Positions 1-7,765 are shown, counted from the first letter of the stretch. The stretch is 9,979 bases of DNA from an uncultured Desulfomonile sp. (GCA_903920415.1 CAIXMD010000154.1:1-9979); one strand, 5' to 3'. The notes: generated by a model from the sequence alone, not told the origin. Translations and numbers: made by a program.

Positions 1-1072
1 CCGAAGCGATCTCATAAGCTTGCAATTTTTCTTGATCCAGGGATTTTACAGGGATATGGTCAGGCATCTCCTTACGCTGTACAACTTTTTCGAAATGTTC
101 CTCCGCTTCTCTCGACGCGGCTTCATTGTGATATTCGGCTACGATACTGCGAGCAAGGGCCTTCTTTATCTGCATCGGGTGAAGTGGATCCATAGGCTCC
201 TGGTGCTGATCAACCACTTTGAGGGCATCTCCGAAATTCCGGACCACGTTTTGGTCCACATCTGTAAGCAGAGTGAAATATTTGACTATGAGATCATCCT
301 GTATCGACATGGTCTTGCCAAACATGTCCTCAGGCGCATCATCCACAGCAATATAGTTCCGTTCAGTTTTGCTCATTTTCTTTGAACCGTCGAGTCCCTC
401 AATGAGCGGTGTCATCAGGACAATCTGGGGTTCCTGCCCGTACTGAATCTGCAAGTCCCTACCTTCCAGCAGGTTGAATTTTTGGTCTGTCCCTCCCAAT
501 TCCACGTCGCATTCCAGGGCCACCGAGTCATAGCCTTGCATAAGCGGATAAAGGAATTCTGTGATGGTGATGGGATTACCTTCCCGATAACGCTTTTCGA
601 AATCGTTTCTCTCGAGCATTCGAGCAACGGTAGATCTGTAGGCCAGGTCAAGGCAATCAGCAAAAGACATTGAATCGAACCATTCTCCGTTGCTGCGCAG
701 TTCGGTCTTTTCCTCGTCGAGAATTTTGAATACCTGGTCCTTAAAGGCTTTGGCATGCTCCCATACCTGTTCCTTGGTGAGTCTTATTCTCGCCTCGGCT
801 CTTTCTGTGGGATCGCCGATGCGCGCGGTAAAATCCCCCACAAGGAAAATCGCCGTATGGCCAAGTTCTTGGAAATGCCTTAACTTTCGAATAGTGACCA
901 TGTGTCCTAGATGTATGTCGGAAGCCGTAGGATCTACTCCCAGCTTAACTCGAATCGGTTTGCCGGTTTCCATGCTTTTAGTGAGACGTCGACGCATCTC
1001 ATCTTCATTTAAGATTTCTTCCACGCCCCTCATGATCTTCATCATTTGGGTTTCAACGTCGGGAAATGACAT
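1..1072 (-). CDS. tyrS: Tyrosyl-tRNA synthetase (TyrZ-type), C-terminus cut by window edge
   Basis: This cytoplasmic class I aminoacyl-tRNA synthetase joins tyrosine to tRNA-Tyr using ATP. The 357 visible residues contain the whole catalytic core. The HIGH-type signature HLGH is at residues 54-57, followed by VGDFTARIGDPT around 78-89. The tyrosine-pocket segments are Y175-PLMQGYDS and GGTDQKFN (193-200), and the KMSKT loop is at 232-236. HLGH with KMSKT and the GDFTARIGDP block points to the TyrZ subgroup rather than the E. coli type, which has KFGKT. The C-terminal S4-like tRNA-binding domain lies beyond position 1; family members are about 400 residues long. I chose the ATG at 1072 because AAAGGTG sits 6 bases before it and the protein then begins MSFPDVETQ. 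An in-frame ATG at 1087 has a poorer ribosome site. It lies downstream of tlyA on the same strand, with a 131-base gap and a possible promoter of its own. Identification is firm; only the exact start is uncertain. Confidence 0.96.
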   Translation of the reverse strand, partial: MSFPDVETQMMKIMRGVEEILNEDEMRRRLTKSMETGKPIRVKLGVDPTASDIHLGHMVTIRKLRHFQELGHTAIFLVGDFTARIGDPTERAEARIRLTKEQVWEHAKAFKDQVFKILDEEKTELRSNGEWFDSMSFADCLDLAYRSTVARMLERNDFEKRYREGNPITITEFLYPLMQGYDSVALECDVELGGTDQKFNLLEGRDLQIQYGQEPQIVLMTPLIEGLDGSKKMSKTERNYIAVDDAPEDMFGKTMSIQDDLIVKYFTLLTDVDQNVVRNFGDALKVVDQHQEPMDPLHPMQIKKALARSIVAEYHNEAASREAEEHFEKVVQRKEMPDHIPVKSLDQEKLQAYEIAS

Positions 1073-1102
1073 GCTTGCACCTTTCATGAGTCTCTCTGAT
1101 AC

Positions 1103-1131
1103 TGTATCCTTGGGCGGAGAAATTACGTCAA
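1103..1131 (-). promoter_or_regulatory. Possible sigma70 promoter for tyrS
   Basis: Reading the minus strand, TTGACG (1131-1126) is followed after 17 bases by GATACA (1108-1103). The -35 matches the consensus at five of six bases. The -10 matches at only three. Initiation near 1096 would give a leader of about 24 bases before the ATG at 1072. This would allow tyrS to be transcribed apart from tlyA, although read-through from tlyA is equally possible because no terminator is visible in the gap. Confidence 0.35.
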
Positions 1132-1203
1132 GAAAAGTCCTTATCTCGTTCTCTAAGTCGAGATTAATGACGATATTTTCATATTACCAAATTCTCCAGC
1201 GTA

Positions 1204-1968
1204 TTAAGTTCTTTTCAAATGCAAGAAAAACTCCCTATTACCCTTAGGACCTCGCAAGGGACTTTCCATTTCCCCCAATACCAGAAAACCGCAATTGTCG
1301 GCCGACATCTTGACGCTTTCCACTGCGTTTCTAATTTTGTCGAAGTCTCGGACGACTCCGCCCTTCCCAACATGTTCGCGGCCCACCTCGAATTGAGGCT
1401 TTACAAGAACCACTATCCATCCATTCTCTGGAAGGATTTCTTTTAACGGAGGCAGAACAAGCCCTAACGATATGAAAGAGAGGTCGGCAACTGCTGCGTC
1501 CACTGGGTGAGGAAGCGACTCTTTACGCAAAAAGCGTACGTTGGTTCGCTCCAAGACTGTTACTCGCACGTCGTTACGAAGACGCCAATCAAGCTGGCCG
1601 TAACCCACATCTAGGGCGATCACCTTGCGAGCGCCCCTTTCGAGCAAACAATCAGTGAATCCACCGGTGGAAGCACCGGCATCCAGCAGCATGAGTCCTC
1701 CAGGGTTTATTCCGAACGAGTCCAGAGCGGGGGCTAGTTTGAGCCCTCCCCGGCTCACGTACGGTAGATGCTCTTTGACTGATAAAACCGCTGACGTATC
1801 GACTTCCTTGCCGGGTTTGTCTATCTTTATACCGTCCGCAGTCACTTTTCCGGCCATAATGAGAGCACCGGCGCGCTGCCGCGACGACACGAGTCCTTTC
1901 TCCACCAGGAGGATGTCCACGCGTTTTTTTAGGTGCTGAGGGTGCTTAGGTGCAGTTGTCAGGAGCAT
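1204..1968 (-). CDS. tlyA: TlyA-family rRNA 2'-O-methyltransferase (S4 domain + FtsJ-like fold)
   Basis: TlyA proteins use S-adenosylmethionine to 2'-O-methylate ribosomal RNA; the mycobacterial enzyme modifies 16S and 23S rRNA cytidines. Older annotation calls them hemolysins. Residues ~15-75 form an S4 RNA-binding domain (KKRVDILLVEKG, then SRQRAGALIMAGKV). Residues ~76-254 form the FtsJ-like methyltransferase, with SAM-binding motif LDAGASTGGF at 95-104 and DLSFISL at 162-168. The tetrad described for M. tuberculosis TlyA (K69, D154, K182, E238) is matched here by K77, D162, K190 and E246, each offset by exactly +8. The inter-domain RAWV linker of that enzyme corresponds here to LPYV (68-71). 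The length of 254 residues is close to the family norm. The ATG at 1968 has GAGG three bases upstream, overlapping the end of the preceding gene, whose stop codon is only five bases away. That indicates co-transcription and probably translational coupling. Some lineages methylate only one of the two rRNAs, and the exact target cannot be read from the sequence. Confidence 0.95.
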   Translation of the reverse strand: MLLTTAPKHPQHLKKRVDILLVEKGLVSSRQRAGALIMAGKVTADGIKIDKPGKEVDTSAVLSVKEHLPYVSRGGLKLAPALDSFGINPGGLMLLDAGASTGGFTDCLLERGARKVIALDVGYGQLDWRLRNDVRVTVLERTNVRFLRKESLPHPVDAAVADLSFISLGLVLPPLKEILPENGWIVVLVKPQFEVGREHVGKGGVVRDFDKIRNAVESVKMSADNCGFLVLGEMESPLRGPKGNREFFLHLKRT

Positions 1969-1973
1969 ATACC

Positions 1974-2528
1974 TCAGGAACCCGGCATGATCGTGAAATC
2001 CAGAACGTCTACTATGCTGAAACCGTAGTAAAGGTAAACTGAGCCACTACCGAAAAAATCCCGAGGGTTATGAATGGTAAAATGGTAAGAGTACTGGCCG
2101 CTGCGACTCATCAGGCGAACCGTCTCTTCATATTGCCTGGACTCGGGAAGCTTGATGATAAATTTGAGCGGAACCTCTGACTGGGATGCATTATAGGAAA
2201 AGCGGATCATCAAGGTCAGGCGATCTCCAAATAAGCCTGCATTAAAGGAACGGCCATTCCCTAGAAATTTAAGCTGATTATCCTTAAGTACTGCCGGTCC
2301 GAACTGCAAATCGTAAATCGAGACTCGACCAGGCATTTCCCAGGAAAAGCCTCCGGTAGCTTCGGTATGAGAGGATTCTTTTCCGTCAGCATCTTTCCCC
2401 CAGGAATACGGCACCCCAAAATAATTGTCCATGGTCAACAGCAGACACACTACCGAAATCACGACGCCGATCCTCATGCCAACGACCGCTTTGAACGTTC
2501 GGCTATGCGTCGCTTCTTCCGATGTCAT
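1974..2528 (-). CDS. Unknown secreted or membrane-anchored beta-rich protein
   Basis: I do not recognise this 184-residue protein. It starts with a short polar segment (MTSEEATHSRTFK). A hydrophobic stretch follows at about residues 13-33 (core GVVISVVCLLL), which should act as a signal anchor or uncleaved signal peptide. A linker rich in charged and small residues comes next. From about residue 60 to the end, alternating hydrophobic and polar residues with many aromatics (LTLMIRFSYN, SYHFTIHN, VYLYYGFSI) suggest a compact beta-sandwich placed outside the inner membrane. No catalytic motif is visible and only one cysteine is present, inside the hydrophobic segment. The chosen ATG at 2528 forms an ATGA overlap with the stop of the preceding gene and has GGTGGGG just upstream. 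An in-frame ATG at 2540 lacks a ribosome site. The next gene, tlyA, begins five bases after the stop, so the three genes look like one operon. Confidence 0.8.
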   Translation of the reverse strand: MTSEEATHSRTFKAVVGMRIGVVISVVCLLLTMDNYFGVPYSWGKDADGKESSHTEATGGFSWEMPGRVSIYDLQFGPAVLKDNQLKFLGNGRSFNAGLFGDRLTLMIRFSYNASQSEVPLKFIIKLPESRQYEETVRLMSRSGQYSYHFTIHNPRDFFGSGSVYLYYGFSIVDVLDFTIMPGS

Positions 2529-2848
2529 GCGCCCCACCATTTCGGCTTTATCGGCTTCGGCGTCACTTCAGTCGGGGCGCTATGCCGCTGTTTCATCCAG
2601 GGTTCTGCCTCTTGCAGCCGTATCTCTTCGGGAAAACCCATATTCACGTCGCCCGGTTTTGAGGTCGTTTCGCCTCTCTTGCTTGACAATACATCCAAGA
2701 TCTGCTCACCCGAAGGTGGTCCGGATAAACCCTCTTTCTCTTGCACTTGCTTTCGCGTCCGTGATCCCAACGAGCTAAATAGCCAAGACAATACTAGGAT
2801 GAGTATAAGCGGAAGAAGGCTGTAAATTATATTCTCAAGGTTGTCCAT
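2525..2848 (-). CDS. Small single-pass membrane protein of unknown function
   Basis: This 107-residue protein has one strongly hydrophobic helix at about residues 9-29 (core SLLPLILILVLSWLF). A basic segment follows (SRTRKQ), then a long hydrophilic tail rich in Gly, Pro, Glu and Lys ending KPKWWGA. The basic residues just after the helix predict an N-out, C-in orientation with a cytoplasmic tail. No family motif is recognised. An open frame continues upstream to 3010, but the ATG at 2848 is clearly the start: GGGAGGAGA lies six to seven bases before it and the hydrophobic helix begins soon after. It is the first gene of the leftward operon and overlaps the next gene by four bases (ATGA). The shared overlap suggests the two products are made in step and may act together at the membrane, which is inference only. 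Confidence 0.8.
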   Translation of the reverse strand: MDNLENIIYSLLPLILILVLSWLFSSLGSRTRKQVQEKEGLSGPPSGEQILDVLSSKRGETTSKPGDVNMGFPEEIRLQEAEPWMKQRHSAPTEVTPKPIKPKWWGA

Positions 2849-2890
2849 GGCGGGTCTCCTCCCAAGTATGAGAAGCAACTCAATCGAGCA

Positions 2891-2896
2891 ATTATA
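2891..2896 (-). promoter_or_regulatory. Likely -10 element for the leftward operon
   Basis: The minus strand has a perfect TATAAT at 2896-2891, placed so that transcription would begin about 36 bases before the ATG at 2848. No good -35 sits at 16-18 bases; the nearest similar hexamer, TTGAAG, is 20 bases away. An activator or another sigma factor may therefore be needed. The octamer ATTATAAT is palindromic, so a -10 also reads on the plus strand, but it is about 190 bases from the rightward gene. Confidence 0.4.
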
Positions 2897-3019
2897 ATGC
2901 CATAAGATGAGCTTGGCTTCAATTGCATTCTGCAAGCGAGACATGTTGTTTCTGTATAAAAGATTTTTTTGTAAGAATCTGGCCCAAAACAGATCAGTGA
3001 TCAGATCCACGAACCTTTT

Positions 3020-3034
3020 TCTTGCGGCGCAAGA
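3020..3034. repeat. Perfect 7-bp inverted repeat in the divergent promoter region
   Basis: TCTTGCG and CGCAAGA flank a single G, making a 15-base near-perfect palindrome 53 bases before the GTG start at 3087. It is not followed by a T-run on either strand in the direction a terminator would need. A dimeric regulator site is the more natural reading. Just upstream (2989-3007) the motif GATCA recurs (AGATCAGTGATCAGATC). The 238-base divergent region 2849-3086 otherwise shows no gene. Confidence 0.35.
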
Positions 3035-3086
3035 GACAATGGTTTAGGCTTTTAGTCACGAACCCCTGCTACTTTCGGGTGTAACG

Positions 3087-6000
3087 GTGGAAGCAAAAGA
3101 ACTTATACGACAAATAGGCGAGCGCGAACCGCTCAATCCGTATCAAGTCGCCGGCATGTTAAAGGTGATTAATCGGAGTGGAGTTCTGTTTGGAGCAGAT
3201 GCTGTGCTCGAGGTGGAAGGTCTGAACAGCGTCCTCATGGTTCTGGACCGCACCGGCGAAGAGGCTTCGCCGTACCTCATCGGCATCAAACAGGCTGGGG
3301 CCCAGCTTACTCTATTCCTCAAATTCCCCAGGGAATCACTTGAAGAGCTGATTTATTTGACAGCCTTTAAGGGAAGACGCCAGGCCATCTACGAGAACCT
3401 GATCCCCATACTGTACGAGATACCCAACTGGCTGGATCTCATCAGAGTACTGTCTCGATATTCTCTCGAAAGGGACGATACCTCGCTCGAACAACATCAC
3501 GAGAGAGTAATGGAGATCATCCTCGCTTTTTTATACGCAGCAATACTTCAACCTTTTGATTTGGAGGCACGTTCAGAAGCTGAGTACTCCTTAGGTCGCC
3601 TTCTCGAGAGCATTCTGAAATCCACAGAAGAGAAAAACCTCGGGGTCTACCTGCCTTTCGTGAAAAGGGGACTCGACTTTCTTGCTACAAATCCCTTTCG
3701 AAAACCAATTAACTCCTTTGATCGTAGAATTCTGGAGATTTCAACCATCCGATCAGCTTTGAAAAAACGATCGAAGGATATCAATGATTTCTTTATGCCC
3801 CGGATATACATGATGGCTTCGCAGGCCCTGGTAACAGCTCTTGACGAGATCCGGCCTTGTCCTGCCGAACTGGTGGAAAGCCTTCACCAGACTGTGTCCA
3901 AAGAGGATTTTCCTCAGCGGGAGCGTTTCTACAGAGATATCCTGGAAAGAATAAAAATCCACGGACCAGATGAAATTGAGAAGCGAAAACGGACTTTTCG
4001 TCAGGTCATTGAGGGTGGAGCCGAAATCGGCGAGGCGGAACTTGCCGATGGAATAGATTTCATTAAGGGCCTCGGGAACGAATGGAACGCAATTCTCTTG
4101 TCTTTCCAAGAAATGATCGATGTGACACCGCCGAATGTCCAGGCGGCATTTTCACAGGTCCTTGCCGTACAGATTCTTGAGGTGGACAAGCCCGAGGTCA
4201 AGCAACTGCTTATCGACGGTCTTTGCGCAATAGTCATCCGCCTTGAGAAAACGCGAAAGCAAGCCTCAAAAGATCTGGTGAATACGCTGGCAGGCCTTTT
4301 CCTGGACAGGACCTACTCATCTGGAGACACGGGCCAGGTATTGTCCTCCCTGAAGGCGCTGGAATCATTAGGGATAACCTTTGGGACGGCAGGCTATTTC
4401 CTTATGGCCCAGGAACTTATGGAACAACTGGTGCATCATCCCCTTATCAGCCCTAGAGAAAAGAAATACACCATAGAAGATGACGACACCGGGGAACCTC
4501 TGGTGCTCGCAGAGGAGGCCGGGGCAAATGAGTGTCATGTGCAGCACGTGAGAAGCATCATGGCTATTATCGCTTCTAATCCCCGAATCATGCACCGGCT
4601 CATTCCTTATCTCATAGTCCAAATTGAAATCGGCAGAACCCAATTATGTGACGAGGACCTGATTCAGTTATGGATTTCACGGCTGCTGAGATCAAACTCC
4701 TCTGTGATACATTTTTTGGTTCGAACGTTGATTAAAGCCATTCCTTATTCATTCAAGGAGATCGGTCCGTTGGATACCCTGCGTCTCACAGCCGCAGGTC
4801 TGGCAAAAGAGCTTGCAAACAGAGGAATCAAGCCGATAGGTAATTTTCTGGGGAAGCTTCGGGGCGACATTCACTGGCGCGGCAGCATAGAAAACTTGTT
4901 CTTTTGTCAGGGAATAATCAAATATTTCGCGACCGGACGCCGCGAAGCAATTGCAGAATGGATGCCTTCCGAATCCATGCCGTACCTGGCGATGAATAGC
5001 TGGTGTTCCGCTGTGGAAGCTCAGGGCATCATGGACCTCTGCCGGCAAATATTCGAAGAATACAAAATGGATCCTGATCAAAAAGACGGAATGGCAGCAC
5101 TTGTATCCGTTGACACGTCGAAGTATTGGAACGCATCTCAATTGCCGGAGTTTTCACGACGGGTAGTGCTGGAAATGATAGAGTTGGTCAAGGGCCTTCA
5201 CAACAAATATTTTGTTATCCGACAATCGGCATCCGGTTCCACTGTCCAGGAGGACCTGGAGAGACTTGATCTGATAATTACCGAGAGGCAGCATATAAAG
5301 GAGAGTTTTCTGACTCCGGATATCCGAACCCCCCTACCTCCTGCCGTGACCCTCACGGAAGGCACTGTCGACGGGGCCCGAGAAATGGATAGGATTAGCC
5401 GGGAACAGCCTGGAACACCAATCATTTTACGCGCAAAGAAGGCCGGACACGCCTACGCACAAAAAGCAACCTACATCGAGGAACGATTCGAAGCTTTTAA
5501 CAATGATCTGGGCAGAGAAGCCCTGCAAGAGACAATCGCTACGAGTATCAACAATACCCATTTCGAAGGCATCTCACTGGAGAACCTCCCTCTAGCCCTC
5601 ACATTTCTGGACTACCTGATCAGGGGAATCTCTGTAAACGGTCATTCCAGCTACTACCTAAAGCAGTCTGGGAGTGACCTCAGGCAAGCGGGAGCACTTG
5701 GCCTCACGTTCGACAAGGTCCGAGACATACTGAAAATTATCAAGAAGGAGCTTGACGACATACACGCCCAGTACAGGGCTTGGTTTGAAGAACCTTTCGA
5801 CAACTTTCTCTTATTTTGCCCAATGGACAAGCTCCCGAGAAAATTCCGTGACTTGACAACACTGAAACAGATTCCGGATACCGACTTTTTCAAAAACTAC
5901 CTTAAGATTTTATATCTCTCTGACCTTCAGGCCAGAGATGGAAACCTGAGGGTCCTCGAAACCTTTATAGACAAGATAGAACTTTTCCTGAACCAGCGGC

Positions 6001-7553
6001 TTGCCGAATCAGGCAGGCTCGTTGTGAGCAGAACCAGTGCAGAAAGCCGTCCGATTCCATTTTACTTCCCTGCCGAGGAGGAGATTTCTCCGTGTAAGAT
6101 AGGACTGAAAGCATCACTTCTTCAGCTTGCAGAAAACACCCCGCCTTACTTCATAATAACCTCAGACCAGCCTTTGAAGAATCACTCGGAGATGCTTTTT
6201 GATCCCGATTTCCGTAGCGGTTTGTCCGAAGCGGTAGAAAAGTTGGGACGCATTTGGGGAAGATCCCTTGGAGACACCTCTAACCCTGCGCTCTTCTCCG
6301 TGAGATCCGGAGCAAGAATAAGTATGCCGGGTATGATGACCACTATTATGAATGTGGGTATTAACGACGAAATTGCGGCGGGCCTTGCTAAAAAGGTAGA
6401 TCCTTGGTTCGCCTATGATTGCTATCGACGTTTTTTACAGGAATTCAGTCAGTCAGTCTTTGGAATAGAAAGGGATGAGTTTCAAGAAATAATAGATGAA
6501 CGGAAAGCGCACTTTAAGGTGTTGCGTAAAGCCTTCATGAGTGCAGACCAGATGAAAGGTCTAGCTTTCGATTACAAAAGGCGCGTGGCGGAACTGGCGC
6601 CCAAGGCAGTTGAGTTGCTTGACAATGGAAGGTTTCTCGAGATCCTCATCCACTGCGCCGTTGCAGTGCTGCATTCGTTTGAAGGACAGGCTGCCCGCAA
6701 GTACAGGGAAGCCGCCGGAATAGATGGCAATTGGCACACGCCGGCAATCATTCAGGGTATGGTGTACGGAAACATGGAACTGGATTCTTCCGGGACCGGA
6801 GTCGTCTCATATAATCCATTTACCATGGACCTGCGAGGGGATTTCGCCCAAGGCGACCAAGGAACGGATGTGGTTGACGGAAAGGTCGTTACTATGCCGG
6901 TGCATGATCCCTGGAAAAGTCGCGAGTGTCTGGCTTCCCGGATGCCGGATGCATGGAAGCAGCTCTATTGGATCCTTTTCCGCACTGCTGAGCATCTCCA
7001 TATGGACACCCGCATCGAATACACCATCGAGAAAGGCAAGGTTTTCGTCCTTCAGATCCGCAAAGACAGGGAACGTAAAGAAAGAATCCCATCCTTAAAG
7101 GCATTCGGATATGATGTGATCGCGCAGGGCACAGGTGTTTTCGGCAAGATTTTTCGCGGGATCATGGTCACCGATCGAAACCAGATTGCTCCATTCAGGC
7201 ATATTAACAAGGCGCAGTCCATTATTGACGCCATGAACGAAAATCTCCCCGAATTGCATAAGCTGGACGGTTTTATCTTTGTTGTGAACAACCCCATTCC
7301 TGAAGAAATAATGGAAGAGGTCTTCTCCCTTCCTGTGGAGACTGCTCTGGTCAGCCGTCTGGGAGGCCGGGGCGCCCATGCCGCTGACATCTCCAAATCC
7401 CTCGGCAAGGTCTATGTAGGGCAGGTCAGACAGATTGAGAAATTTGCAGGCAAGCCTGAGGCAGTTAAGTTTAACGGCCGGGAGGTAGTGGTGGGAAGCA
7501 AGATGGTGATACATGGTCAAACTGGAGAAATTGCTCTCTATTCACAAACTTGA
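3087..7553 (+). CDS. PPDK-like dikinase: ~1000-residue unknown N-terminal region + ATP-grasp head + phosphohistidine domain
   Basis: This 1488-residue cytoplasmic protein ends in two modules of the pyruvate phosphate dikinase (PPDK) family. The ATP-grasp head (~1000-1330) shows the lysine segment KIGLKAS (K1008) and SVRSGARISMPGMM (R1073). It continues with FAYDCYRRF, QGMVYGN (1223-1229), SSGTGVVSYNP and FTIE-like EYTIEKGKVFVLQIR with E1311, Q1323 and R1325. These match the ATP ligands K22, R92, E323, Q335 and R337 of the clostridial enzyme. The swivelling domain (~1340-1488) carries GGRGAHAAD with the phosphorylatable H1431. The protein stops where the PEP/pyruvate barrel should begin, so it should move phosphate from ATP to His but onto an unknown acceptor. 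Residues 1-~1000 are mostly helical, lack membrane segments and are unassigned. The GTG at 3087 is the first usual start after an in-frame TAG at 3045; GGGTG five bases upstream is a modest ribosome site. The head-then-His order differs from glucan water dikinases (His then head) and resembles rifampin phosphotransferase. Family placement of the C-terminus is firm; substrate is unknown. Confidence 0.9.
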   Translation: MEAKELIRQIGEREPLNPYQVAGMLKVINRSGVLFGADAVLEVEGLNSVLMVLDRTGEEASPYLIGIKQAGAQLTLFLKFPRESLEELIYLTAFKGRRQAIYENLIPILYEIPNWLDLIRVLSRYSLERDDTSLEQHHERVMEIILAFLYAAILQPFDLEARSEAEYSLGRLLESILKSTEEKNLGVYLPFVKRGLDFLATNPFRKPINSFDRRILEISTIRSALKKRSKDINDFFMPRIYMMASQALVTALDEIRPCPAELVESLHQTVSKEDFPQRERFYRDILERIKIHGPDEIEKRKRTFRQVIEGGAEIGEAELADGIDFIKGLGNEWNAILLSFQEMIDVTPPNVQAAFSQVLAVQILEVDKPEVKQLLIDGLCAIVIRLEKTRKQASKDLVNTLAGLFLDRTYSSGDTGQVLSSLKALESLGITFGTAGYFLMAQELMEQLVHHPLISPREKKYTIEDDDTGEPLVLAEEAGANECHVQHVRSIMAIIASNPRIMHRLIPYLIVQIEIGRTQLCDEDLIQLWISRLLRSNSSVIHFLVRTLIKAIPYSFKEIGPLDTLRLTAAGLAKELANRGIKPIGNFLGKLRGDIHWRGSIENLFFCQGIIKYFATGRREAIAEWMPSESMPYLAMNSWCSAVEAQGIMDLCRQIFEEYKMDPDQKDGMAALVSVDTSKYWNASQLPEFSRRVVLEMIELVKGLHNKYFVIRQSASGSTVQEDLERLDLIITERQHIKESFLTPDIRTPLPPAVTLTEGTVDGAREMDRISREQPGTPIILRAKKAGHAYAQKATYIEERFEAFNNDLGREALQETIATSINNTHFEGISLENLPLALTFLDYLIRGISVNGHSSYYLKQSGSDLRQAGALGLTFDKVRDILKIIKKELDDIHAQYRAWFEEPFDNFLLFCPMDKLPRKFRDLTTLKQIPDTDFFKNYLKILYLSDLQARDGNLRVLETFIDKIELFLNQRLAESGRLVVSRTSAESRPIPFYFPAEEEISPCKIGLKASLLQLAENTPPYFIITSDQPLKNHSEMLFDPDFRSGLSEAVEKLGRIWGRSLGDTSNPALFSVRSGARISMPGMMTTIMNVGINDEIAAGLAKKVDPWFAYDCYRRFLQEFSQSVFGIERDEFQEIIDERKAHFKVLRKAFMSADQMKGLAFDYKRRVAELAPKAVELLDNGRFLEILIHCAVAVLHSFEGQAARKYREAAGIDGNWHTPAIIQGMVYGNMELDSSGTGVVSYNPFTMDLRGDFAQGDQGTDVVDGKVVTMPVHDPWKSRECLASRMPDAWKQLYWILFRTAEHLHMDTRIEYTIEKGKVFVLQIRKDRERKERIPSLKAFGYDVIAQGTGVFGKIFRGIMVTDRNQIAPFRHINKAQSIIDAMNENLPELHKLDGFIFVVNNPIPEEIMEEVFSLPVETALVSRLGGRGAHAADISKSLGKVYVGQVRQIEKFAGKPEAVKFNGREVVVGSKMVIHGQTGEIALYSQT

Positions 7554-7756
7554 TTACTTGAGAGATTTTGATGTGCCAAGCTGATTTCCACCTATTCGGA
7601 ATGATTGAGAGAAAGACCTTTGAACAAAACCAATTCCATGAAACCGGATAATTCAATCCCCGCTCAATCTGAGGTTGATTCAACAGCTTTAACGGACAAT
7701 ATCTATTTTGCAGGAGGCAATAGTCGAGTGCTGCAATGGTTTTTTCTGAGACCCTG

Positions 7757-7765
7757 TGCTATAAG
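7757..7765 (+). promoter_or_regulatory. Possible extended -10 promoter for the proline-rich protein gene
   Basis: TGCTATAAG at 7757-7765 is a TGn-extended -10 with five of six consensus bases. It would start transcription near 7772, about 24 bases before the ATG at 7796, with GAGAGG (7779-7784) in the leader. No matching -35 is visible, which extended -10 promoters can tolerate. The remaining intergenic sequence (7554-7756) contains no clear terminator after the PPDK-like gene and no convincing gene. Confidence 0.4.

Noticed and set aside
20..1247. Several plus-strand open frames of 63-185 residues across the left end
   Set aside because: They lie opposite tyrS, whose minus-strand frame carries all expected synthetase motifs; the plus-strand translations show no motif or ribosome site.
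2367..2825. Two plus-strand frames of 117 and 152 residues
   Set aside because: Both are antisense to the two overlapping membrane-protein genes, have no ribosome site and look like compositional shadows.
2849..3010. Upstream extension of the small membrane protein by 54 residues
   Set aside because: The strong GGGAGGAGA site directly before the ATG at 2848, plus a likely -10 element inside the extension, argue against it.
3016..3034. Rho-independent terminator
   Set aside because: The stem is preceded, not followed, by the T-run on the plus strand, and on the minus strand it is followed by A's rather than T's.
5211..5480. Possible second, degenerate PPDK-like unit inside the N-terminal region (FVIRQSASGS resembling SVRSGA, then EGTVDG...TPIILRA resembling the swivelling domain)
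   Set aside because: The spacing between the two resemblances is only about 50 residues, whereas a real ATP head needs over 200 between such motifs; the likeness is short and probably chance.
7554..7640. Terminator after the PPDK-like gene
   Set aside because: No GC-rich stem followed by a T-run could be found; termination here may be factor-dependent.
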